Shown here: positions 34,038 through 41,384 of the stretch, piece by piece
How the letters are laid out: the number at the start of each line of letters is the position of its first letter
Position numbering within the stretch: the stretch's first letter is position 1
Assembly (NCBI RefSeq): GCF_902726645.1
Contig: NZ_CACVAO010000001.1
Location: 3,730,636-3,794,635 of the forward strand
DNA: 64,000 nt
Direction of reading: 5' to 3'
Source: Halobacillus ihumii
Lineage (GTDB): Bacteria > Bacillota > Bacilli > Bacillales > Halobacillaceae
Translations under genes and position numbers: made by a program
The notes under the pieces: model-generated
What the model saw: the letters and a program-made list of their open reading frames with translations, nothing else
The model's database searches: none
Told to the model about the DNA's origin: nothing

Positions 34038-34951
34038 TTAATCTTTCTTTTCATTCCAAACCGAGTGATTTTCTTGATGTTTAAGATTCAAATTTTCATC
34101 CTCAAGCTGAAGAGTTGTGTGTTCAATCCCAAATTCTTCTTTTAAAATCTTGGTGGCTCGTAGAAGAACGTCGTCACGGTCACTATCCTTCTTGACATCT
34201 AAATGCCCGCTCAATCCAGGATAGCCAGAAGTGATGATCCAAACGTGTAAATCATGGATATTCTCAACACCTGGTATGTTTAACAATTGGGTATGAACCT
34301 CTTTCATATCAACGGTCTCTGGCGTCCCTTCCATCAATACATGAATCGAGTCCTTTGTAATCCGCCAAGCACTGACAATAATTAGAACGGATACAATTAC
34401 ACTAGCGATGGGATCTGCAATGTTCCAATTTAAAAACAGGATGAGTAACGCAGCTATTATAGCTCCAACCGATCCCAGAAGATCACCAAGGACATGTAGA
34501 AAGGCACTTCGCATATTTAGGTTTTCCTTCGTATCACCTTTGCTTCTTAGAATCCAAGCCACAACAATATTGATGATTAGCCCCAAAGATGCAATCCCTA
34601 ACATTCCATAGCTGGCAACGGATGGGGGTTCAAAGAATCGTTGGAACGCCTCGTAAAAAATATAAATGGAAATAGCAAACAACGTTATGCCATTAAATAA
34701 CGCAGCTAATACTTCAAATCGCTTAAATCCATACGTCTTTTCTTCTGTAGCATCCTTATCTGCCATTTTAAAAGCTAACAAACTTAAACCTAAGGAGAAG
34801 AGTCGCTTAACATATGGCCTGCATCAGATAGCAAGGCAAGACTATTCGTAAATATACCACCCAGAAACTCTGCAATCATAAACCCACTAATGAGGATAAA
34901 GGTAATTAATAATGCTTTCCTATTGGCTGAATGACTGTGGTTACCTGACAT
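34038..34951 (-). pseudogene. czcD: Zn/Cd cation diffusion facilitator czcD, split by a one-base frameshift
   Basis: Frame 1 (start ATG 34951, AAAGGAG upstream) gives the His-rich N-terminus, TM1 and TM2 with metal site HMLSD, then hits a stop at 34790. Another frame continues LGLSLLAFKMADKDATEEKTYGFKRFE and runs to the normal end with HVLGD (second HxxxD site) and the cytoplasmic domain ending LQLEDE. Adding one T within the T-run at 34798-34799 restores SDSFSLGLSLL, as in intact homologues. So it is a recent single-base deletion in a short T tract, or a sequencing error. The intact protein would exchange Zn/Cd for protons or potassium, complementing the facing cadA. Confidence 0.8.
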
Positions 34952-35084
34952 GCATAAGTTCTCCTTTCTGCTTGCATGGTTATTATTTGTCATGATAACT
35001 AAATCATTCGCTTTGGTAGTTCTTTAATAGCCATACCTCGTAGAATTGCCATTAGCGGACCATTGCCAAGCTTCACTTGCAACT

Positions 35085-35657
35085 TTATCTGCCAGCCTGC
35101 CATTCTTCCCGAAGTACGCCCATCCGAATGGAGTCGTAATATCTCCCTTCATGAATACGGCATTTCCGCATACGGCCTTCAAGTTTCATGCCCAGTTTTT
35201 CACCTACACGCATCATGCGTTGATTTTTTGACCACGTTGTTAACCCTACTCGCGCTAAAGGAAGCTGGGTAAATAAATAGTCAATCCAGAGAGTTAAAGC
35301 TTCTGTTCCATATCCCCCGTTCCAATAGTTCACATTATAAATGCCAATTCCCACCTCTAACCATAGAGAAGGTTTGTGTTCCCAATAGTAAGTGACAGTA
35401 CCGATAATGGTATCGTCAACTTCAATGATCAACCGGGAGTCTGGTTCTTGCTGTTTCAGCCGTTCTTGTCTGGCGTGCTCATGACTGCGATAGGTTTCTA
35501 GGGTGTGAGGTTCTAAAGGGTAATAGGGGGCGTCCCATTTTTTCCACTCGGGTTCTTCTTCACCGTATATTAATTCCCACAAAACGGGGATGTCTTGGTC
35601 AGTTATGCTGCGTAATGTGACAAGTTTCCCTTCAATTTGAATCGGTTGAACACTCAT
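35085..35657 (-). CDS. GNAT acetyltransferase, RimJ/RimL type
   Basis: 190 residues. It starts with the RimL-like LRSITDQDIPVLWEL; the CoA loop is in YWNGGYGTEAL, and the C-terminal WSKNQRMMRVGEKLGMKLEGRMRK with the VGEKLGM helix is typical. Acceptor unknown (protein N-terminus, antibiotic or small amine). A conserved DxxYxxSIRMGVLREEW end follows. Divergent from corA. Confidence 0.85.
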   Translation of the reverse strand: MSVQPIQIEGKLVTLRSITDQDIPVLWELIYGEEEPEWKKWDAPYYPLEPHTLETYRSHEHARQERLKQQEPDSRLIIEVDDTIIGTVTYYWEHKPSLWLEVGIGIYNVNYWNGGYGTEALTLWIDYLFTQLPLARVGLTTWSKNQRMMRVGEKLGMKLEGRMRKCRIHEGRYYDSIRMGVLREEWQAGR

Positions 35658-35788
35658 GCAGATCAGTCACCTTTCCGAAATATGCTGATTCTATCGTACC
35701 ACAGCTTTATAATGGATCGAAGGTTTTATCAGAGTAGGGAGGGGGAAGGCTACATACTAGTTGATGTCCAAGCTTAGAGGGTGGTAAT

Positions 35789-36736
35789 ATGGTAAAGTTT
35801 TATGGATATTCCAGTGTACATGGGTGGAGGGAAGGGGATTCCTTAGATGAACTCGGTGAGCTGGAGATGGAGTGGTACTGGGTCGATTTTGCCGGCCCGT
35901 CGGAACAGGAGATAAACCTGCTGCATTCGTTTTTTCACTTTCATCCACTGGCCATCGAAGATTGTATGCATGATTTGCAGCGGCCAAAACTCGATTATTA
36001 TGAAGATCACACGTTTTTTGTGTTCCATTCGTTAGGAACCAATATAGACAAACAAGAGATCGATGTGTTTCTCGGGGATCATTTTATCGTCACCTATCAT
36101 AAAGAGCCTTCTGAAATCATTCAGGCGGTGGAAAGCATGCTGAAGCGAAGTCAGACTCACCAGGACAAAGATGAGTATTACGTGTTGTATCAGCTGCTTG
36201 ATAAGGTGGTCGATCATTATTTTCCGATTGTGTATGAAATTGAAGATCATATCAATGAGATTGAAGAGAACACGAAAAAGCTTTCCATGGAACAGCTGCT
36301 GGAACAGTTATTTGATCGGCGCGGTGAATTGCTGAAGCTGCGGCAAACGGTGCATCCGATGCGTGATTTACTGTATCGCATGTTAAATACGCATCATTTG
36401 GAAAAAGTCCATCAGCGAAAAGAGTACTTTACCGACATTTACGACCATTTGCTGAAAGTGGCTGAAATGATTGCTTCGAACCGAGAAATGACACAGGATA
36501 TTCGTGACAGTTACTTATCGTTAAACTCACACCAAACGAATCGAACGATGCAGATTCTGACTGTGATCTCAGTGATTTTTATGCCGCTTACCTTTATCGT
36601 TGGGGTGTATGGCATGAACTTTATGTTCATGCCGGAGCTTAATGAAAAGTACGGGTATTTTTTCGTGTGGGGGATAATGATTACGATGGCTGTCGGAATG
36701 TTTATCTGGTTTAAGCGAAAAGGATGGTTTGACTAA
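35789..36736 (+). CDS. corA: CorA family Mg2+/Co2+ transporter
   Basis: 315 residues. Large cytoplasmic funnel domain with long helices, then two membrane helices at the C-terminus. The pore signature GMN is in GVYGMNFMFMPEL, and the C-terminal basic end (WFKRKGWF) follows TM2. It forms a pentameric magnesium channel. ATG with AGAGGGTGG upstream. Confidence 0.92.
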   Translation: MVKFYGYSSVHGWREGDSLDELGELEMEWYWVDFAGPSEQEINLLHSFFHFHPLAIEDCMHDLQRPKLDYYEDHTFFVFHSLGTNIDKQEIDVFLGDHFIVTYHKEPSEIIQAVESMLKRSQTHQDKDEYYVLYQLLDKVVDHYFPIVYEIEDHINEIEENTKKLSMEQLLEQLFDRRGELLKLRQTVHPMRDLLYRMLNTHHLEKVHQRKEYFTDIYDHLLKVAEMIASNREMTQDIRDSYLSLNSHQTNRTMQILTVISVIFMPLTFIVGVYGMNFMFMPELNEKYGYFFVWGIMITMAVGMFIWFKRKGWFD

Positions 36737-36742
36737 CATGGT

Positions 36743-36771
36743 CCGGGGATTATTCCTCGGACTTTTATCAG
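36743..36771 (+). terminator. Terminator of corA
   Basis: Stem GTCCGGGGA / TCCTCGGAC with TTAT loop, then TTTTAT. Confidence 0.75.
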
Positions 36772-37012
36772 ACTAAAGCCGTACATTTTTTTCACTCTCC
36801 GGACCGTTACTGAAATGCGTTCTGCTTATTATAATCGTGGTATCAACCATGAAGGGGTGGATATCGATGATTAACGTATTCGAAATATCACTACTAATAA
36901 AAGAACGCCGCTTTAAGTAACCACCAGGAAGGGGAGAAAAAACAGAATAAGACGATTCGAGGATATATCTTCATTTTCGCGGTTATATTCTAATAATTGC
37001 TGATAAATTTTA

Positions 37013-37050
37013 CCAATCGCGGTAATACCGAAGTTATCGCGGATAAACAG
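37013..37050. repeat. Diverged hairpin ending in GATAAA (possible copy 3)
   Basis: CGCGGTAA / TTATCGCG arms (one G-U) around TACCGAAG, followed by GATAAA. The same general plan as the repeats at 5038 and 63842, but the stem sequence differs, so membership is uncertain. Confidence 0.35.
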
Positions 37051-37073
37051 CTTCCGCCATAACTCGCAATGAA

Positions 37074-37112
37074 AAATCCTCTCTTATTTCTAAACTAAGA
37101 GAGGATTAGCTT
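37074..37112 (-). terminator. Terminator of the flavoprotein gene
   Basis: 12-bp stem AATCCTCTCTTA / TAAGAGAGGATT; on the minus strand it is followed by TTTTT. Confidence 0.8.
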
Positions 37113-37180
37113 TAATCATACAAAAGGTTCATAGACGTTCTCGACAGCCTAAGAGACCTGCACAAGACACCTTTTCTGGT

Positions 37181-37741
37181 TTACTTCATCATATCGTGGT
37201 CAACATAACGCTCTCCGTTTAATTCACTGATCACATTAATGGCAACTCGTGCACCGTCACCTGCTGTAACGATTGTATGTACACTTACACCTGCCACCGT
37301 ACCTGCCGCCCAGACTTTAGGTTTTCCCGTACGTCCTCGTTCATTCACCTTGATTGTTCTGGCGACTCGCGGTTCGGTTCCTTCTGTCGTGTCAAGACCG
37401 AATTGTTCCGCCGCTTTAACGGACATGCCTGTGGCAAAGATGATATGGCTGGTGTCGAAGTTGCCTTGTTCCGTTTGGATCGTATAAAGTTCAGCATCTT
37501 CATTAATCTCCTGCACTTCAGCTTCGACAAGTTCAGCTCCAAATTTTTTCGCTTGTTCCTGGCCATCCTTTAGAAGCTTTGGTCCCTCGATTTCTTTAAC
37601 GCCATAATGATTTTCAACCCAGGCTTTGGCTGTGATACTTTTTCCACTATCAAACATCACTACTTTTTTACCTGCTTTAGCCGCGAATATGGCCGCACTT
37701 GCCCCAGCCGGTCCGGCTCCTATTATTGCAATATCGTACAT
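37181..37741 (-). CDS. Short FAD-dependent oxidoreductase (thioredoxin-reductase-like FAD domain only)
   Basis: 186 residues. FAD motif GAGPAGASAAIFAAKAG at the start, IIFATGM in the middle, and the closing WAAGTVAG...TAGDGARVAINV that binds the flavin. It lacks both the CxxC active site and the NADPH domain of thioredoxin reductase, so it is about 60% of that length. Small TrxB-like flavoproteins of this form occur in Bacillaceae; the partner and role are unknown. ATG 37741 chosen because AAGGAG lies ten bases before it, while the GTG at 37750 is too close. Confidence 0.78.
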   Translation of the reverse strand: MYDIAIIGAGPAGASAAIFAAKAGKKVVMFDSGKSITAKAWVENHYGVKEIEGPKLLKDGQEQAKKFGAELVEAEVQEINEDAELYTIQTEQGNFDTSHIIFATGMSVKAAEQFGLDTTEGTEPRVARTIKVNERGRTGKPKVWAAGTVAGVSVHTIVTAGDGARVAINVISELNGERYVDHDMMK

Positions 37742-37816
37742 GGGATCCACTCCTTATTTCTTTTTTCATATTTAGAATAATAGAAAAATTCCAATTCCGC
37801 AACGCGAAGATCTGTG

Positions 37817-38149
37817 TTAAACAGTGATGGAAGCACACTGATATATTTGAGCAGGGTCATACTGCGTTCGGCAGCTTATGTTATCAATAGCTTCGTTGAA
37901 TTCATTTAAAATAACCTCGTAAGTTCCAGCTGCATTTTCTCCATCAATAATCATTAACACCGGCTCATCTACATCCATAAGCAGGAAAAAAGATAACAAT
38001 TTCGGTAAATGGCCTGCATCAGCTATGAGGTTGTGTTGATGAAAATATATGTTTGTTTTATCCTTCGTTGAATGCTTATATATATTCATAATTTGATTTG
38101 TCTTGATCGGATTTTTTAAATGAACATGGTATGAGGATAAATGACTCAC
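37817..38149 (-). CDS. HPr-like domain protein without the phosphorylatable histidine
   Basis: 110 residues, GTG start with GGAGGTGATG upstream. The pattern of strands and helices (HLKNPIKTNQIMNIYKHS, TNIYFHQHNLIADAG, LPKLLSFFLLMDVDEPVLM, IDGENAAGTYEVILNEF) can be laid over HPr. The active-site His15 region (LHARPA) is replaced by NPIKTNQ, and the Ser46 segment by LPKLLS. If the fold is right, it cannot act as a normal phosphocarrier and may instead bind HPr partners. The family assignment is by eye and should be treated as tentative. Confidence 0.5.
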   Translation of the reverse strand: MSHLSSYHVHLKNPIKTNQIMNIYKHSTKDKTNIYFHQHNLIADAGHLPKLLSFFLLMDVDEPVLMIIDGENAAGTYEVILNEFNEAIDNISCRTQYDPAQIYQCASITV

Positions 38150-38537
38150 TTCATCACCTCCATCTAATCATTTTGTTATAAATACATTACCCCGGCTTAT
38201 ATAAAGATAAACTTTGTATCTTGAATCCATGACGACTTCAGTGTTCATAGATCATTTCCTGAAAGCCGCTCTCAGCTATGCTCTTCGTCAATATCACACC
38301 TGACCACAACAGTCGCTTGCTGGTCTGCATAGGATAAAGCTAAGCCCCTGCGAATTCCGTTACTCACTCTACAGTTTCCTTCGAGGAATTCTAGGGAATA
38401 CCTCCTATGTGGGATCGTTTCTTCATTACTGAAGTCGTAAACTTAGAGTATTTATTTGCCTCGTGTAAGGCGTCATATTTGAGACCGCTACTTGGGCATG
38501 CTATAGTCATTATCAAAAAAATAAGGAGGTGGGGAGG
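38150..38537. other. 388-base gap with a coding-like minus-strand frame
   Basis: On the minus strand a frame open for over 50 codons ends at 38272 (GIRRGLALSYADQQATVVVR then CDIDEEHS). It looks protein-like but has no ATG; the only ordinary start is a GTG at 38367, giving 31 residues, with AAGGAA upstream. It could be a small gene or a decayed one. The right part holds the promoter region and the AAGGAGGTG site of the HD-domain gene. Confidence 0.35.
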
Positions 38538-39065
38538 ATGAAACGTGTAACCCTAGTCGATATTTTTAATCAACGCATAACACAAAAATATTTACAACGA
38601 TCTGGTATTAACCATGCTGTTACGGTGGCTGAAAATGCGTTCGACATGGCCTTTGACGCCAATGTGTCGCTCGACTTAGCCACAAAATCCGCCTTGCTTC
38701 ATGATATGGGTCACTATGAATGGTACAGAGATGGCAAGTGGGATTATGAGGAGTACCGGCGTCATGATATCCACGCCATCAAAGGAGCAGAGAGAGCTCA
38801 TAAGTTATTGATCAGATTAGGGGAGGACCGCCTCGTTGCTAAAGAGGTTTCCTTAGCCGTGCTGCTCCATACCGATAGTTATTTACCTTTTGAATTAACA
38901 GATCAGCGAACGCCCTTACAACATGTTGTTGCAGAAGCAGATGCTTTGGATGAACAGCCGGGAGGTCAGCATCATTATAAGGAAATGGAACCGAGTGAAG
39001 CGATCGAACGTCTTCATAAGATAGATAAGAAGATTGAAAATATGCAGCCTTCGGATAACGAATAA
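38538..39065 (+). CDS. HD-domain phosphohydrolase
   Basis: 175 residues. The HD metal site shows as the histidine at about residue 26 (INHAVTVAENA), LLHDMGHYEW (His-Asp), H in IHAIKGAERA, and the later Asp in AEADALDE. Members hydrolyse phosphate mono- or diesters of nucleotides; the substrate is unknown. ATG 38538 is close behind AAGGAGGTGGGG. Following it is a promoter for the micro-gene cluster. Confidence 0.82.
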   Translation: MKRVTLVDIFNQRITQKYLQRSGINHAVTVAENAFDMAFDANVSLDLATKSALLHDMGHYEWYRDGKWDYEEYRRHDIHAIKGAERAHKLLIRLGEDRLVAKEVSLAVLLHTDSYLPFELTDQRTPLQHVVAEADALDEQPGGQHHYKEMEPSEAIERLHKIDKKIENMQPSDNE

Positions 39066-39097
39066 TAGAATTATTGTAACATTTTTCAGAAAAGTGC

Positions 39098-39126
39098 TTT
39101 ACTTTTTCCGGGACATTCTATATAAT
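39098..39126 (+). promoter_or_regulatory. Promoter of the leader/micro-gene cluster
   Basis: TTTACT, 17-base spacer, TATAAT. The transcript would start near 39133 and run through the leader hairpins. Confidence 0.6.
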
Positions 39127-39171
39127 TTCCAATGTAAGTAAAATTTACTAATGAAAGCGAGGTCGATTAGA

Positions 39172-39243
39172 ATGAAAAACATGATGACAGTACCAGTTCA
39201 AGCTAATTGTATAAAATCGACCTGCGCAAACGAATCAATCTAG
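39172..39243 (+). CDS. Possible leader peptide, 23 aa
   Basis: ATG with AAAGCGAGG upstream; the peptide has two cysteines and opens MKNMMTVPVQ. Its ribosome site lies in the 5' arm of the leader's closing stem and its body spans the loop, so translation and folding would compete. It could be a true leader peptide that sets the attenuator, or an accidental frame in a structured RNA. Confidence 0.3.
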   Translation: MKNMMTVPVQANCIKSTCANESI

Positions 39244-39359
39244 TTTTTTACGGGATAAATGTATTCATACTTGCTGCAGGCGGTGCATATTGTAACCCTG
39301 TGGCTTTTTTAATGGAAAGAATCCCTCTATGGAGGCTGATTCTATACATTTTTTTGTCA

Positions 39360-39388
39360 AGCCACAGGACCCCTGTGGCTATTTTTTA
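39360..39388 (+). terminator. Attenuator terminator in the leader
   Basis: Stem AGCCACAGG / CCTGTGGCT, loop ACC, then ATTTTTT; the 5' arm has a competing partner at 39297-39306. Confidence 0.75.
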
Positions 39389-39427
39389 TGTAAAAAACTA
39401 CCATTAACATGTAAGGAGGTGAGTTGT

Positions 39428-39568
39428 ATGACGATACACTTTTTATTATTTTCCATTCATATTCAAAGAAGGCCAAAAAAACGTAGCGATATCCAGCATT
39501 CTATCTACAAATCAACAGCTTATGACAAGTTTCTCGACAGAAAAGCTCGTATGACCAATTTTTACTAA
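39428..39568 (+). CDS. YrzI-like micro-protein 1, 46 aa
   Basis: ATG behind TAAGGAGGTGAGTTGT. It starts MTIHFLLFSIHIQRR, a hydrophobic stretch followed by a basic, polar tail. The pattern M-x-I-x-h-h-h-F-S/T-I-x-I-Q/E-R/K-R is that of the YrzI family, which in Bacillus occurs as tandem short genes. Role unknown. The gene two further on has exactly the same length and pattern. Confidence 0.65.
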   Translation: MTIHFLLFSIHIQRRPKKRSDIQHSIYKSTAYDKFLDRKARMTNFY

Positions 39569-39584
39569 GATGGGGGTGTATAAG

Positions 39585-39647
39585 ATGGCGATTATGAGAA
39601 GAATTGTATTTATGGCTTGGTTGAACGTAGAGAAGGATACGGCATAG
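39585..39647 (+). CDS. Micro-peptide, 20 aa
   Basis: ATG behind GGGGGTGTATAAG, between the two YrzI-like genes. Peptide MAIMRRIVFMAWLNVEKDTA: short hydrophobic centre with basic and acidic ends. Spacing and ribosome site suggest it is translated; small companions are usual in YrzI clusters. Confidence 0.45.
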   Translation: MAIMRRIVFMAWLNVEKDTA

Positions 39648-39673
39648 TTACGGAAGCGAAAGAGGTGATATCG

Positions 39674-39814
39674 ATGAGAATCAATATGATTATTTTCACG
39701 ATCAGCATTGAAAAAAGGTCTGCTGATTGGCGTGACGACGCTGAACGGAACAAGTGTCGGCACATTCATACGAAAATAGAAGAAAACAAACGTAAACACT
39801 TATATATAGGATAG
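39674..39814 (+). CDS. YrzI-like micro-protein 2, 46 aa
   Basis: ATG behind AAAGAGGTGATATCG. It opens MRINMIIFTISIEKR, matching the first YrzI-like protein in position, and has a charged tail. Paralogous by pattern but well diverged in the tail. A strong terminator follows at once. Confidence 0.65.
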   Translation: MRINMIIFTISIEKRSADWRDDAERNKCRHIHTKIEENKRKHLYIG

Positions 39815-39819
39815 AGAAG

Positions 39820-39868
39820 AGGGTGTCCCAGAAGTGTAAGTAACACTTCTGGGACACCCTTTCTTTTA
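39820..39868 (+). terminator. Terminator of the micro-gene cluster
   Basis: Perfect 18-bp stem AGGGTGTCCCAGAAGTGT and its complement, then TTCTTTT. It faces the leftward oxidoreductase gene and may serve both. Confidence 0.88.
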
Positions 39869-39875
39869 TAAGAAC

Positions 39876-41228
39876 TTAAAAGAAGCTTGGAATATCACTT
39901 TCTGCAGTTGGGTACCCCCAGAGCATATTTCTCAGATCAGATTTTGTCATTTTCTTTTCAATAGCAGCCGTAAATAGGTTAATCAGATGGTCGCCATGAC
40001 TCGATAGGACATGGGCTCCGATCAACTCATCGGTAAACGGGTTCATCAGTAATTTTACATATGCTCCGTCGTCGTTCATCCGTTTATAGGTGAAAAAGGA
40101 ATGAACGGTTCTTGATTGAACTTCGTAAGGAATCTTTTTCTCCTTAGCTTCCTGCTGAGTGATCCCGACTGAACCAAGAATCGGGTACGTAAACACGACA
40201 GAAGGGATGGCTGAAGTGATCAGCGGCTGTTCTTGCCTGTCGACTAGATGATGCATCAGTCGTTCAGCTTCCTCTCCCGCTGGCGGGGTTAACGCTTTTA
40301 ATCCTGAATCGGCCACATCCCCTGCAGCGTAGATGTGCGGCTGGGAGAGTGATTGAAAGTTATGGTTCACTTTTACTCCCTTCTCCGTTGCTTCTACCCC
40401 GGCCTCATCCAAGTTCAGTGCTTCAAGGTTCGGCTGACGTCCTGCGCCATGAATGACGAGGTCTCCTTTGATTTCATGTTCATGATCAAACTTCTTCACA
40501 CGTATACTGTAGCCGCCACTATTGAGGTGTTCAATTTCTTTCACCTCTGTACCTGTGTGGATGTCAACGCCCAGGTCTTTTGTATGTTCAATCAGTTTAT
40601 TGGAAATTTCGGTATCGACAAAGTCGAGAACATGCTTGCCACGGTGCAGAATGACCACATCTTTTCCGAGTCGGGCACATAAATGCGCGAACTCAAAAGA
40701 AATGTAGCCGCCTCCAACAAAAACAACCCGATCGGGTATATCTTCAAGTTCAAAGAAATCGTCGCTTGTAATCATGTGCTCGAAACCGTTAATCGGCAAA
40801 GGAGCGGGACGGGCTCCTGCAGCAATGACAAACTTCTCCGCGGTAATATTCTCCTCACCGATTTTTAAGGTGTGAGGATCCAGAAATTCAGCTGTCCCAT
40901 GATAGGTGGTAATTCCTTTTTCTTTTAAGGATGTTTCGACAGATTCAGCTACAGGATCGGTAAATGAATCTTTGTATGCCTTTAAATCCTTCCAATTTAG
41001 GCTGAATTCTCCGGATATTCCTTTTCCCTTTAAACGCTTCGCATCTTCATAAGCTTCCATCACACCCGTTAGAACCCTCTTCGGATCACAGCCTCTTTGC
41101 GGGCAAGTGCCGCCGTAGGGCCTTGCATCAACAATGGCTGTTGAAAGTCCTCTTCTTTGTGAAATGGTTGCAGCTGTGCTGCCTGCTACTCCTGTTCCGA
41201 TGACAATGACGTCGTATGTAGTGTTCAT
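39876..41228 (-). CDS. Class I pyridine nucleotide-disulfide oxidoreductase (glutathione/mercuric reductase-like)
   Basis: 450 residues. FAD motif GTGVAGSTAATISQRRG, redox-active disulfide in GGTCPQRGCDPKRVL, NAD(P) motif FVGGGYISFEFAHLCARLG and the flavin segment IYAAGDVADS. The dimer domain has the usual GSVGITQQEA and GAHVLSSHGDHLINLF. The C-terminal HPTxxE motif that provides the catalytic base in lipoamide dehydrogenase and glutathione reductase reads YPTAESD, with Tyr in place of His. The disulfide substrate is unknown; bacillithiol or coenzyme A disulfide are possibilities. Confidence 0.85.
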   Translation of the reverse strand: MNTTYDVIVIGTGVAGSTAATISQRRGLSTAIVDARPYGGTCPQRGCDPKRVLTGVMEAYEDAKRLKGKGISGEFSLNWKDLKAYKDSFTDPVAESVETSLKEKGITTYHGTAEFLDPHTLKIGEENITAEKFVIAAGARPAPLPINGFEHMITSDDFFELEDIPDRVVFVGGGYISFEFAHLCARLGKDVVILHRGKHVLDFVDTEISNKLIEHTKDLGVDIHTGTEVKEIEHLNSGGYSIRVKKFDHEHEIKGDLVIHGAGRQPNLEALNLDEAGVEATEKGVKVNHNFQSLSQPHIYAAGDVADSGLKALTPPAGEEAERLMHHLVDRQEQPLITSAIPSVVFTYPILGSVGITQQEAKEKKIPYEVQSRTVHSFFTYKRMNDDGAYVKLLMNPFTDELIGAHVLSSHGDHLINLFTAAIEKKMTKSDLRNMLWGYPTAESDIPSFF

Positions 41229-41384
41229 GAATTAGTTTCCTCCTTTAAAGCTTCTATATAATCTCATACCCCTATATGGACCGCAAGAAACCCATCATTA
41301 AAGTACATAAATTTTGAAATTATTGAATGATTCCGTTATGGTCAAAAAAAGACTATATTTTTAAACGGGTAAAGGGTGAGGAAG

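Larger units (their letters stand above)
36737..37180. other. 444-base gap with hairpins, no clear gene
   Basis: Contains the corA terminator (36743-36771), a diverged hairpin resembling the GATAAA-tailed repeat (37013-37050), and the terminator of the leftward flavoprotein gene (37074-37112). A 17-codon frame at 36867 behind GGGGTGG looks accidental. Confidence 0.6.
39133..39390 (+). promoter_or_regulatory. Structured leader RNA with alternative hairpins (attenuator or unknown riboswitch)
   Basis: A 5' domain is closed by GCG-AGGTCGATT (39157-39168) pairing with AATCGACCT-G-CGC. Further on AAGCCACAGG (39359-39368) can pair either with CCTGTGGCTT upstream (39297-39306) or with CCTGTGGCT downstream (39372-39380). 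The downstream pairing plus TTTTTT is a terminator; the upstream one would prevent it. Mutually exclusive hairpins of this kind are the mark of transcription attenuation. I do not recognise the 5' domain as a known riboswitch. Confidence 0.6.

Noticed and set aside
36867..36920. 17-codon frame behind GGGGTGG
   Set aside because: Too short, unusual composition, no terminator or partner; likely accidental.
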